Counted from the stretch's first letter, positions 1 to 7,261 are shown. The stretch: 41,209 bases of DNA from an uncultured Eubacteriales bacterium (GCA_900319695.1 ONPN01000040.1:1-41209); one strand, 5' to 3'. Notes: a model not told the origin generated them from the letters alone. Translations and numbers: made by a program.

Positions 1-2
1 CC

Positions 3-158
3 GGTCATGATCCGCAAGCAGGTATAATGATACTTACGTTGATGGCACGTCACAGAGTCAAACGTCCCGCCATAAGCATGGAGGGAGGCACGAATAAACC
101 TATCCTACGGAGCGGCCCGCCCCGCCGCCGTCTGTTTTCGCCTTTGAATAAATCGTGA
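3..158 (+). CDS. Possible 3' end of an unknown element gene (partial)
   Basis: One forward frame is open from the left edge to a TGA at 156-158, about 51 codons. It is rich in arginine and proline (an RSGPPRRR stretch near the end). An internal ATG at 78 follows no convincing ribosome binding site. I do not recognise the family. A hairpin terminator follows directly, which fits the end of a transcription unit, but a frame this short could be open by chance. A second frame ends even earlier, at 25-27, and could equally be the end of the upstream gene. Confidence 0.2.
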   Translation, partial: GHDPQAGIMILTLMARHRVKRPAISMEGGTNKPILRSGPPRRRLFSPLNKS

Positions 159-166
159 TACCCCTG

Positions 167-195
167 ATCCGCACTACATGTGAGTGCGGATTTTG
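167..195 (+). terminator. Rho-independent terminator
   Basis: A 9-bp perfect stem (ATCCGCACT at 167-175 with AGTGCGGAT at 183-191) encloses a 7-base loop and is followed by TTTT. It separates whatever lies to the left from the DUF3789 gene. Confidence 0.7.
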
Positions 196-210
196 TCATA
201 TCAAGTCAAA

Positions 211-235
211 AATCCGTTTCACGGTGAAACGGATT
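211..235. repeat. 25-bp palindrome upstream of the DUF3789 gene
   Basis: This is a perfect odd-length palindrome centred on G223, with core GTTTCACGGTGAAAC. A second palindrome with the same core but a C centre lies at 349-373, so the pair brackets the small gene at 254-349. The core resembles the ParB site parS (GTTTCACGTGAAAC) with one extra central base. The 5' copy ends 18 bases before the start codon and could be an operator or an RNA hairpin. Confidence 0.8.
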
Positions 236-253
236 AGAAAAGAGGAAATTACA

Positions 254-349
254 ATGATTAAGTTTATGATCGGTATGTTTCTCGGAAGCACCATCAGCGT
301 GTTTTACATGTGCTTGCTCCAGGCCGGACATGATGACCGCGATGATTAA
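254..349 (+). CDS. DUF3789-type small membrane peptide
   Basis: A 31-residue peptide starts with MIKFMIGMFLG, has one hydrophobic segment at about residues 4-24 and ends in a charged tail (HDDRDD). Short peptides of this form, annotated DUF3789, occur in clostridial conjugative elements next to TnpW/TnpX genes; their function is unknown. The ATG is placed by a GAGGAA ribosome binding site at 242-247. The longer in-frame reading from 155 runs through a terminator and has no ribosome binding site. The gene is bracketed by two matching palindromes, and its stop codon falls at the edge of the second one. Family assignment is from memory of the pattern. Confidence 0.65.
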   Translation: MIKFMIGMFLGSTISVFYMCLLQAGHDDRDD

Positions 350-373
350 ATGCGTTTCACCGTGAAACGCATT
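349..373. repeat. 25-bp palindrome downstream of the DUF3789 gene
   Basis: A perfect odd-length palindrome centred on C361 with core GTTTCACCGTGAAAC, the partner of the palindrome at 211-235. The first base overlaps the DUF3789 stop codon. It has no long T-run, so it is a poor terminator; a protein-binding site or a processing or translation-control hairpin is more likely. Confidence 0.8.
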
Positions 374-435
374 TTCTTACCCAAAAGATAATCTGCATAC
401 TGTCGCTCATAAGCTGTGATACGGGAGGCGATGGA

Positions 436-588
436 ATGGACCAAGAGAGCAGTACAGAAAAAAGCCGGATCGTTCAGCTCAGCGACGGCTTGACAGTGGT
501 TCTCCACTATGCGCAGGACAGACCGAGCCTGCAAGACTTAATGATAAAAATAATGAGCAAATACTACATAAAAAGCGCGAAAATTTGA
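436..588 (+). CDS. tnpW: TnpW-like small transposon protein
   Basis: A 50-residue protein contains the stretch LTVVLHYAQDRPSLQDLM, which is characteristic of the TnpW family of Tn4451-like elements; its role is not established. The start is fixed by GGGAGG at 423-428, seven bases before the ATG at 436. An earlier ATG at 431 is out of frame and too close to the ribosome binding site. The stop codon (586-588) overlaps the -35 box of the recombinase promoter, so the two genes are adjacent but probably separately promoted. Confidence 0.75.
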   Translation: MDQESSTEKSRIVQLSDGLTVVLHYAQDRPSLQDLMIKIMSKYYIKSAKI

Positions 589-631
589 CACGTTTTTCGT
601 GTGTGGTATAATAATAGTATAGGGTTATACT
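585..631 (+). promoter_or_regulatory. tnpX promoter with overlapping inverted repeats
   Basis: TTGACA (585-590) and TATAAT (607-612) are separated by 16 bases, a near-perfect sigma-A promoter. One inverted repeat sits between the boxes (ACACG 588-592 with CGTGT 598-602). A second covers the start region (AGTATA 616-621 with TATACT 626-631). Both are placed where a repressor would block the polymerase, so recombinase expression is probably gated. The binding protein is not in the window. Confidence 0.8.
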
Positions 632-664
632 ATTTCTACCTTGTTTTCGGCGGAAAGGAAAAAT

Positions 665-2344
665 ATGACCTTTGTGCAGAACAACAAAAGAGAGATAGAT
701 GAATTTGAGAAAAAAGAATGGAGGGTTGGAGAATATAACCGTCTCAGCAAAGAAGACGGGGATAAGCCGGAAAGCGACAGCATACAGAATCAGCATGAGA
801 TCAACCAAAACCATCTTGAGTATCTTCGGCGGCAGGGAGAAAACATCACGTCTGTAACGGTATACTCTGACGATGGATACGGCGGCGGCACCTTCAACCG
901 CCCTCGCTATCAGGACATGATCCGGGACATAGAAGCAGGGATCATCAATTGCGTTATCTTCAAAGACAATTCCCGCCTTGGGCGAAACTACCCGGAGCTT
1001 GGGCGTCTGATGGAAGATTACTTCCCGCAAAAGGGTATTCGCGTGATCTCAGTCCTGAACAATCTGGACAGCGTAAGAGATCCACGCGGCTATTGCAGCG
1101 CCATTGTTTCCTTTTCCAATATCGTAAACGATGACTATATCCGTCAGCTATCTATCAAGATCAAGTCTACCCTTGCCATGAAGCAGGGACGCGGTGAATT
1201 TATCGGGAACTATGCGCCCTTTGGGTATCAGAAAGACCCCGAAAACCACCACAGGCTGATCATAGACCCGGAAGAGGCTGATATTGTGCGTTTGATCTTT
1301 GAAATGTTCGTAGGAGGCATGTCTGTTTCAGGCATAGCCAAGAAAATGAACGAGCTCCACATCATGACGCCCGGAGAGTATCAGGCCCAGAACGGAGCCA
1401 AAAGCTTTATCACATACGCAAAACACTATCGGAAAACAAAGACCTGGGCTGTGAACACCGTCAACACGATTCTGAGAAACGAAGTTTATATTGGAAACAT
1501 GGTACAGGGCAAGCATAAAAGCATCTCATATCGCTCAAAAAAGACCATAGAGACGAAGCAGGAAGAGTGGACAGTCGTTGAGGGGACCCATGAGGCGATC
1601 ATTTCGGATGAACTGTTTACGCTTGCGCATGAGCAATTCGCCCGGAATAAAAAGACCGCGCCCGTCAAAGGCCAGAACCATATGTTTGCCGGTTATATTT
1701 TCTGTGCCAACTGTGGGCATGCAATGACCCGTGTCAACAGCAACGGCTATTTGCGTTTTCGTTGTCCTACCCGCGTGAAGGCTCCCGATAAATGCCAATG
1801 TGTTTCCGTTAGCGAAAAAAGGATATACGCGATGATTCTGGAAACGCTGCAAAAACAGATACGCGAGCTGGTCGATGCAAAGGCCGTGATTGACCGCGTG
1901 AAGAGCCAGAAATGGGGAACAGGAACCAATGAATATGCTATTGCCATCCGGAAAGCAGAGCGTGAGAAGAAAAGGCTTACGGAAGCAAAGTTCAAGTTGT
2001 ACGATGATTACGCAAGCGGCCTGATTACACGCGAGGACTACGCGCGGTTCAGTGAGAAATACGATGCTGGGATCGCGGAGCAGGAAAACAGTATTCAAAA
2101 GAACCAGGAGGGCATGTCCAATCTGGAGGAAAGCCGCAAGCAGGACGATGAATTCGTGAAATTCTTTGAGGCTTATGGCAACATTCAACAGCTCGACCGT
2201 GAAATCATAGCGCAGTTGCTCGACCATATTGTGTATCACGACCCTGAACATATGGAAATCTATTTTCGTTTCTCCGACGTACAGGAAAAAATTTATGATC
2301 TTGCTGTCGCCGTGGCGGAACAGATCAGCCAAACAACGGTCTGA
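665..2344 (+). CDS. tnpX: TnpX-type large serine recombinase
   Basis: A 559-residue large serine recombinase that excises and integrates the element through a circular intermediate. Order of domains: resolvase catalytic domain (about 20-165) with nucleophile Ser28 in the YNRLS motif and the SRLGRNYPELG segment; recombinase domain (about 185-310); zinc-ribbon domain with CANCGHAM near residue 350 and a second cysteine cluster near 370; then a coiled-coil region to about 490. The ATG at 665 has an AAGGA site five bases upstream; an in-frame TTG at 641 is less likely. Length fits the family (TnpX/TndX are somewhat longer). All expected catalytic features are present, so the protein looks active. 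It lies last in the element, facing the right end. Confidence 0.93.
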   Translation: MTFVQNNKREIDEFEKKEWRVGEYNRLSKEDGDKPESDSIQNQHEINQNHLEYLRRQGENITSVTVYSDDGYGGGTFNRPRYQDMIRDIEAGIINCVIFKDNSRLGRNYPELGRLMEDYFPQKGIRVISVLNNLDSVRDPRGYCSAIVSFSNIVNDDYIRQLSIKIKSTLAMKQGRGEFIGNYAPFGYQKDPENHHRLIIDPEEADIVRLIFEMFVGGMSVSGIAKKMNELHIMTPGEYQAQNGAKSFITYAKHYRKTKTWAVNTVNTILRNEVYIGNMVQGKHKSISYRSKKTIETKQEEWTVVEGTHEAIISDELFTLAHEQFARNKKTAPVKGQNHMFAGYIFCANCGHAMTRVNSNGYLRFRCPTRVKAPDKCQCVSVSEKRIYAMILETLQKQIRELVDAKAVIDRVKSQKWGTGTNEYAIAIRKAEREKKRLTEAKFKLYDDYASGLITREDYARFSEKYDAGIAEQENSIQKNQEGMSNLEESRKQDDEFVKFFEAYGNIQQLDREIIAQLLDHIVYHDPEHMEIYFRFSDVQEKIYDLAVAVAEQISQTTV

Positions 2345-2495
2345 GTTTGCTTTTTTATCTCAATTCTAAAGAACTGTGTATTTTCATGAACCACTCATTA
2401 AACGATGAGAAACCATTGAAAAACGTCGAAAAACGGCAAAAAAATAAACATTATCGTAATTTTGCGCCAGAAAAAGTGTGTGTTATCAACCACCA
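2345..2495. other. Right terminal region of the element
   Basis: This AT-rich stretch lies between the recombinase stop codon and the disrupted host gene. Two direct copies of GAAAAACG at 2418-2425 and 2428-2435 are spaced ten bases apart, about one helical turn, a reasonable arrangement for recombinase binding near an element end. No gene was seen on the plus strand; the disrupted host gene's reading frame runs into it from the right and stops at 2451. Confidence 0.4.
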
Positions 2496-3191
2496 CCCAT
2501 AGGTCATGAGGATCACACGGTCGGCGTATTGGGCGTGGGCTTTGTAGTCGTGGGCGGCGTAGAGGATGCCCTGCTGGTCGGCGCTCTCCTTGGGGGCGAT
2601 GGCGGTGGAGACAGGGCAGCCGAGGGGATGGAGGCGTTCCGCCGCGCGGGCGACGAAGGCGCTGTAGGCGTCGCGGTCAAAGGGATAGACGTACTCAAAG
2701 TTGATGTTCAGCCCGTAATAGCTCTTTTCGTTGATGAGCGTGACGATGTTCTCCATCAGTCTCGTCTGGACAGCCTCATCGGTCAGCAGGACGTGGGCCA
2801 GCTCCGAGGAGAAGCCGCCCGAGTCGCCGATATTTGTCACCGTGAGCAGGGGCGCGGTCGCCTGGGCGTAGGCCGCCTCGATCAGCCGCCGGTCATCGAT
2901 GGGGCGCAGCTCCCCCTCCGCGGTGGCCTGATGAGAGAAGGGGCAGAGCGTGGTAAACCAGGGCAGGGATTCCGTCAGCACAGCCTCGCGCACGAAGGGA
3001 TAGACATAGGCGTTGACCTCGATCTGCTCGCGCACGTCTGCGCTGCCGCCGGGGATCACAAGGCTCTGACCGATCACGAGGCGCGAGGGATCCGCAATCT
3101 GATTGAGCCGCGCCAGTTCCTCAACCGTGGTGCCGAAGCGCCGCGCGAGGGCGTAGAGACTGTCCCCCGCTTTGACAACATAAATCTGCAT
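2451..3191 (-). pseudogene. YaaH/SleL-like LysM-GH18 gene truncated by the element
   Basis: The gene begins with one LysM peptidoglycan-binding repeat (about residues 1-46, YVVKAGDSLYALARRFG), followed by the first part of a glycoside hydrolase 18 domain as in the spore-cortex or spore-germination proteins YaaH and SleL. The recognisable sequence ends at DRVILMTY. Family members go on for another hundred or more residues, but here the frame enters the mobile element and stops after about 15 foreign residues. The catalytic-loop glutamate is present in NINFEYV, while the aspartate usually before it is Asn. Of three consecutive ATG codons, the third (3189-3191) has proper spacing from GGAAAGGAG, which lies in the palindrome immediately upstream. 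The 3' half should lie beyond the left end of the element. Confidence 0.8.
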
Positions 3192-3197
3192 CATCAT

Positions 3198-3245
3198 GCT
3201 CCTTTCCGAAAACAGACTGCTACCAGTCTATTCCGAAAAGGAGCC
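3198..3245. repeat. 48-bp palindromic repeat, copy 1
   Basis: An imperfect palindrome with outer arms GCTCCTTTCCGAAA and TTCCGAAAAGGAGCC. It abuts the start codons of the YaaH-like gene and supplies its AGGAG ribosome binding site, so the site can pair within a hairpin. A second copy, about 80% identical by eye, lies at 6489-6537. The two copies bound the regulator/kinase/GGDEF cassette. Confidence 0.8.
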
Positions 3246-3336
3246 GGATAGGATTGATTAGGGATGAATGTTTGTACCTGTTTCGGCGCGAAAAAGGGGA
3301 TATTCCATATTGTCATACCGCAATTTTCCATTTTTC

Positions 3337-3365
3337 TTGCTTTTGCCGCCGCGTTGACTTATTAT
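3337..3365 (+). promoter_or_regulatory. Candidate promoter of the two-component operon
   Basis: TTGCTT (3337-3342) and TATTAT (3360-3365) are spaced by 17 bases. The -10 box overlaps the upstream candidate ATG at 3364. That argues for translation starting at the GTG at 3391, which would leave a leader of about 20 bases. The -35 box is weak. Confidence 0.4.
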
Positions 3366-3390
3366 GAGCCCAAACAAGGGGGTGTGCGGC

Positions 3391-3990
3391 GTGACCGGAG
3401 TTTTCGCGGAAAATCTGCGGAGGTTGAGAGAGGAAAAAGGTCTTTCGCAGAAACAGCTCGGCGAGCAGATGTTCGTGGGCCAGTCCACCGTCGCCCGGTG
3501 GGAAAACGGCAGCCGTCTGCCGGACGCCGCGATGATGCTTCGCCTTGCCGGCTGTCTCGGTGTGGATGCCAACACACTGCTCCATCTTGCGGCACAGAGC
3601 GAGGAATCGCCCTATGTCATCCTGGTGGACGACAGCAGGGTCATCCTCTCCGACGGCCTGGCCGTTCTGGAGGAGGTCATGCCGAAAGCTACGATCATGG
3701 GCTTTATCCGGCCGCAGGAAGCGATCGATTGTGCAAAGAGTCATCCGATTGCGCTGGCTGTTCTGGATATTGAGCTGGGAACGGCCAGCGGGCTTGACCT
3801 GAGCCGGAGGCTGACGGAGATCAATCCCCAGACCAATGTCGTGTTTCTGACCGCCTACCCCGACTATGCCCTCGACGCATGGGAAACCGAGGCCAGCGGG
3901 TTCCTGGTCAAACCGTTGACCCCGGCGCGTGTGCGGGAGCAGCTTAAAAAGCTGCGCTATCCCTTCCCCACGGGAGGCGCGGACGAGTGA
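3391..3990 (+). CDS. HTH-receiver response regulator
   Basis: A 199-residue cytoplasmic regulator with an N-terminal XRE/Cro-type helix-turn-helix (about 5-60; LSQKQLGEQM, STVARWENG) and a C-terminal CheY-like receiver (about 74-190). The receiver has the acidic pair Asp80-Asp81, phosphoacceptor Asp126, Thr154 and Lys174, all intact. Kinases of the type encoded next door usually pair with receiver-LytTR proteins; here the DNA-binding part is N-terminal and of a different fold. I chose the GTG at 3391 because AAGGGGG at 3376-3382 is well spaced from it. An in-frame ATG at 3364 would add nine residues but has no ribosome binding site and overlaps a -10 box. It overlaps the kinase gene by four bases (GTGA), so the two are translationally coupled partners. 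Confidence 0.85.
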   Translation: MTGVFAENLRRLREEKGLSQKQLGEQMFVGQSTVARWENGSRLPDAAMMLRLAGCLGVDANTLLHLAAQSEESPYVILVDDSRVILSDGLAVLEEVMPKATIMGFIRPQEAIDCAKSHPIALAVLDIELGTASGLDLSRRLTEINPQTNVVFLTAYPDYALDAWETEASGFLVKPLTPARVREQLKKLRYPFPTGGADE

Positions 3991-5264
3991 CCAGCTGGAT
4001 TATATTTTTCTACTTCTTTTTGCTCGGTGCGGCAATGCTGCTGAGTGTGCTGGGCGTCTGGTTTACCATCATCATGCCGGGTGCCGATCGCTGGAACAGC
4101 TGCTTCTTTCGGAGTTTTTTTATCGTTCTGTTGTTGAGCAGCTTTATCGCCCTCGTGGAGCTGGTTCTGCGCTATATACCCGCAACGATGGCAGTCATTT
4201 ATTCTGTTCTGTTTGCGGAATCTCTGCTTCCCTCCCTGCCTATGCTGATGCTGTCGGTTTATCTGCTGCACTGCTGCGGGGAAAGCCTGCGCGAAAGCAG
4301 GCTGTTTCGCGCCGATCTGCTCCTGTGGGCTGCCTATGCGGTCTTGCTTTTATGCGCCGTTCTTTTTCCCGGCAGCTTTTCCACGATCACAGAGGATAAG
4401 CTGTTTTACCGCGGCCCTCTGTATCCGCTCATCCTGCTGCCGCTCATCGTCATGCTGCTGCTCAATCTGGCGGGCGCTGTCCATCACCGGAAACAGCTTA
4501 CCCATAAGACCTTTATCAGTTTCCTCGCAGCCATCCTGCCGATGACGGTTGCGCTGTTCGTACACCTGTTTGTCGACGTCTTCCCGCTCATTGACATCAG
4601 CACTGTTGTTTCCGGCATGTCCATGTACAGCCTCATCCTGTCCGATCAGATCGAGCAGGATCTGCGCCATCAGCGGGAAATCGCCAGTCAGCGCGCCAGC
4701 ATCATGGTGCTGCAGATGCGGCCGCACTTCATTTACAACACTCTGGTCAGCATCTACTGTCTCTGCGGCCAGGACCCGCAGAAAGCCCGCCAGGTCACCA
4801 TGGATTTTACCGACTATCTCCGCAGAAACTTCAACGCCGTCGCCAGCGAGAACACCATCCCCTTCTCCGCAGAGCTGGAGCATACCCGCGCCTATCTTGC
4901 CGTGGAACAGGCCCAGTATGAGGATATGCTCCTTGTGGAGTACGACACCCAGTTTACACAGTTCCGCCTGCCGCCGCTGACCCTGCAGCCCATTGCGGAG
5001 AATGCCGTCAAACACGGCATGAACCCCGATGCCGGGCCGCTTCATGTCACGATCCGGACCCGCCGTACGGGCTCCGCCTGCGTGATCGCTGTGGAGGACA
5101 ACGGCCCCGGATTTGAAACCGCGGGAGGCATCCAGCCCCATGCAGCCCTGGCGAACATCCGGCAGCGCCTGGAATGGATGTGCGAAGGGAAGCTGGAGAT
5201 CACGCCCCGGGACGGGGGCGGAACGGTGGTCACGGTGACGATTCCGGACAGAGCCGCAAAATAA
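3987..5264 (+). CDS. LytS-type membrane sensor histidine kinase
   Basis: A 425-residue protein. The first ~210 residues form about six or seven membrane segments with almost no extracellular domain. They are followed by a His_kinase region with phosphoacceptor His247 in QMRPHFIYNTL and a HATPase domain with N box ENAVKHGM and G1 box DNGPGF. This is the LytS/YehU class of kinase. The GTG start overlaps the stop of the upstream HTH-receiver gene, which is the obvious phosphotransfer partner. The stimulus cannot be read from the sequence; the membrane-embedded sensor suggests a lipid-soluble or envelope signal. Confidence 0.88.
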   Translation: MTSWIIFFYFFLLGAAMLLSVLGVWFTIIMPGADRWNSCFFRSFFIVLLLSSFIALVELVLRYIPATMAVIYSVLFAESLLPSLPMLMLSVYLLHCCGESLRESRLFRADLLLWAAYAVLLLCAVLFPGSFSTITEDKLFYRGPLYPLILLPLIVMLLLNLAGAVHHRKQLTHKTFISFLAAILPMTVALFVHLFVDVFPLIDISTVVSGMSMYSLILSDQIEQDLRHQREIASQRASIMVLQMRPHFIYNTLVSIYCLCGQDPQKARQVTMDFTDYLRRNFNAVASENTIPFSAELEHTRAYLAVEQAQYEDMLLVEYDTQFTQFRLPPLTLQPIAENAVKHGMNPDAGPLHVTIRTRRTGSACVIAVEDNGPGFETAGGIQPHAALANIRQRLEWMCEGKLEITPRDGGGTVVTVTIPDRAAK

Positions 5265-5339
5265 GCACGCCAGCCGTGCGGATATGGGATAAGGCCGTCA
5301 CGATATGATTGATTTAAGAGAAGGAGGATACGACAGCGC

Positions 5340-6416
5340 ATGGATTTATTGCAAAAGCTGAAAAGACTGTTTTTATATGCCGGGTTGGAGAAGGATGAGT
5401 TCGGCGCCCTGTCCTCCAGCATGCGGAAAGAGAACCAGGTTTTGCTGAACGTGTTCTCTCAGCTTGCGGGGATCATGTTTTTCCTGCTGTACATTGCCAG
5501 TATGCTCTCTCAGGGATTCGCCACCGTAAACAGCTCAACATACCTGATATGCGGATTCGTTATGGTGGCTATTTTGCTCTGCGAACATTTCCTCGCGCCG
5601 AGGTATCCCGCGCTCGTGACGTTCTTCGTCTATGTATTCGAGATTGTGCTGTATGTGTTCAGCATTCGCATTTCGATGCTTCACCTCGATAAGCCCGCCG
5701 TGTCGGCGATCGCATTTTTGCTGGTAAGTCCCTTGCTGTTCTATGACCGTCCTGTCAGGCTGTCCGTTCTGATCGGGGCAGATGTGGCGGTGTTCTGCGT
5801 GTTGGCGATGCGCACCAAGCAGCCGGACGTGGCGGACAGCGACGTCTGGAACATGGTGACGTTCGGCGTCGTGGCCATAGCCACTACGGTATTCATCATG
5901 AGCATCAAGATCCGTGCGCTGGCTCAGTCAAGGCAGATTGAGCATATCAGTCAAACCGATTTGCTGACGGGATTAAAAAACCGGAATCATTACGAGAAAC
6001 AGCTTCAGAGTTATCCGGAGCTGTGCAGTTCAAACCTGATTTGCGTTTACGCGGATGTGAACGGCCTGCATGAGGTCAACAACAAGTACGGGCATCCGGC
6101 CGGCGACAAAATGCTGTGCGAGGTTGCCGCGGCCATGCAGGCGTGTTTCGGTCCGGAACATACCTATCGCATCGGCGGCGATGAGTTTGCGGCTTTCCGG
6201 ATGAACGCTCAGCCGGAGAAGCTGGCCGCAGAAATTGAACAGATGGGACAAGCGCTGGCCGGCAAAGGGTATTATGTATCTTTCGGCACTGCGGTTTGTG
6301 AGAAAGGTGCGGGCGCTTTTGATATGCAAGAGCTTGTGAAAGAGGCTGAAAATGCCATGTATGCCGCAAAGCACAGCTTCTATTGTCAGCCGGGACACAA
6401 CCGGAGAAACAGATGA
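5340..6416 (+). CDS. Membrane GGDEF diguanylate cyclase
   Basis: A 358-residue protein with about five or six membrane segments (roughly 40-215) and a C-terminal GGDEF domain (about 220-350). The signature GGDEF is intact at residues 279-283 and is preceded by TDLLTGLKNRNHYE, so c-di-GMP synthesis is plausible. The half of the domain after the motif is on the short side. Its ribosome binding site AAGGAGG (5321-5327) is spaced a little long, at 12 bases. It follows the kinase by 75 bases in the same direction and is closed by a terminator, so the three genes probably form one sensory unit that couples an envelope signal to second-messenger output. Confidence 0.85.
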   Translation: MDLLQKLKRLFLYAGLEKDEFGALSSSMRKENQVLLNVFSQLAGIMFFLLYIASMLSQGFATVNSSTYLICGFVMVAILLCEHFLAPRYPALVTFFVYVFEIVLYVFSIRISMLHLDKPAVSAIAFLLVSPLLFYDRPVRLSVLIGADVAVFCVLAMRTKQPDVADSDVWNMVTFGVVAIATTVFIMSIKIRALAQSRQIEHISQTDLLTGLKNRNHYEKQLQSYPELCSSNLICVYADVNGLHEVNNKYGHPAGDKMLCEVAAAMQACFGPEHTYRIGGDEFAAFRMNAQPEKLAAEIEQMGQALAGKGYYVSFGTAVCEKGAGAFDMQELVKEAENAMYAAKHSFYCQPGHNRRNR

Positions 6417-6482
6417 TCCCCGCGCCGACTATCCGTTCGCGCCGATTTTGACGGTGAGCCGGCGCAAAGGCTGTCATAAATC

Positions 6483-6541
6483 AAAAAAGGCTCCTTTCCG
6501 AAAGCAGGCCGCAATCAGTCTGTTTCGGAAAGGAGCCTTTT
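6483..6541. terminator. Bidirectional terminator made of palindromic repeat copy 2
   Basis: GGCTCCTTTCCGAAA and its complement (6489-6537) form a long stem with AAAAAA before and TTTT after. It therefore terminates both the GGDEF gene and the convergent tetR-type gene. It is the second copy of the palindrome at 3198-3245. Confidence 0.85.
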
Positions 6542-6548
6542 ACTCTGT

Positions 6549-7184
6549 TTATGCCTTTGCCGTGTACATGCACAGGAGCATTCTTTTGAGCGTCAGCAGC
6601 TCCTGCTCCGGGTCGCCGCCGCCCTGATAGACAAGGCCTACCGCGTAGCGCGTCACCGCCGCAAGCATCAGGTGAAGCGACGTGGAGAACAGCTCCCGCT
6701 CAGGGACGTCCGTGCGCAGGGTGCCGTCGCGCCGCCCTCTCTCGTAGACCCCGTGGAAGCGCTCGGCCAGCGCGCCGATCACAGTCATGTATGGGCTCAT
6801 CTGCTCGGGCGCGATCTCCTCGCTCTGCACGTAGACGTTGAAAAACTGGTTGAAGCGCAGCACGTCCCGATGGTCGCGGTACAGCGTCAGAAAGGAGTCC
6901 AGGAAGTATTCGTAATCCTCCGCCGCGCTTTTCCCGCTGCCCTGCGTCCGAACGCTCCGGCGTATGGTCTGTTCCCAGGCCCAGGTGCTGACCGCCAGAA
7001 CCAGCGCGTTCTTCGTGCTGAAATGGCGGTAGAGCGTGGCGATGCCCACGCCGCAGGCGTCGGCGACCTCGTTCATGCTGAGCTTGTCGATGGTCTTCTC
7101 CGCGAAGATGTGAAAGGCGTCCTCGATCAGCTGCTGCCGCCGCGCAACCCGTGCCCGCGCGTCCGCCTCCGGATTTCTGCCCAT
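6549..7184 (-). CDS. TetR/AcrR family repressor
   Basis: A 211-residue protein. Residues ~15-62 form the TetR helix-turn-helix (FHIFAEKTIDKLSMNEVADACGVGIATLYRHF is interrupted by no gaps; key part GVGIATLYRHF). The remainder is an all-alpha ligand-binding region of unknown ligand. A GAGGGAG site lies just upstream of the ATG. The gene is divergent from pepF, and its own promoter carries a palindrome covering the -10 box, which indicates autoregulation. No transporter, the most common TetR target, is adjacent, so the regulated genes outside its own promoter are not evident. Confidence 0.88.
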   Translation of the reverse strand: MGRNPEADARARVARRQQLIEDAFHIFAEKTIDKLSMNEVADACGVGIATLYRHFSTKNALVLAVSTWAWEQTIRRSVRTQGSGKSAAEDYEYFLDSFLTLYRDHRDVLRFNQFFNVYVQSEEIAPEQMSPYMTVIGALAERFHGVYERGRRDGTLRTDVPERELFSTSLHLMLAAVTRYAVGLVYQGGGDPEQELLTLKRMLLCMYTAKA

Positions 7185-7223
7185 GGCCTCTCCCTCTCCT
7201 GATGATATTCAGGCTTGTTTTTA

Positions 7224-7261
7224 ATGATAGAGATTTTATCATCAGTTTGCGGAATTGTCAA
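7224..7261 (-). promoter_or_regulatory. tetR-type gene promoter and operator
   Basis: On the minus strand TTGACA (plus 7256-7261) and TAAAAT (plus 7233-7238) are spaced by 17 bases. A 19-bp palindrome (ATGATA 7224-7229, TATCAT 7237-7242, 7-base centre) overlaps the -10 box. This is the expected position for an autorepressor operator. Confidence 0.75.

Larger units (their letters stand above)
1..2495 (+). mobile_element. Right end of a Tn4451/CTn-type integrative element
   Basis: The segment carries, in order, a DUF3789-type membrane peptide, a TnpW-like peptide and a TnpX-type large serine recombinase. This is the usual right-end module of Tn4451/Tn5397/Tn1549-like elements of Clostridia. 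Its base composition is visibly lower in GC than the rest of the window. Just after the recombinase gene the sequence runs into the middle of a LysM/GH18 gene on the other strand, so the element edge lies within about 2475-2507. The left end and the transfer genes would lie to the left of the window. The exact attachment core is not resolved; TnpX elements are known to recombine at GA dinucleotides, but none is obvious at the joint. Confidence 0.75.

Noticed and set aside
211-373. parS partition sites
   Set aside because: The core has an extra central base compared with GTTTCACGTGAAAC, which breaks the two-fold symmetry ParB needs, and no ParB gene is visible; reported as parS-like palindromes only.
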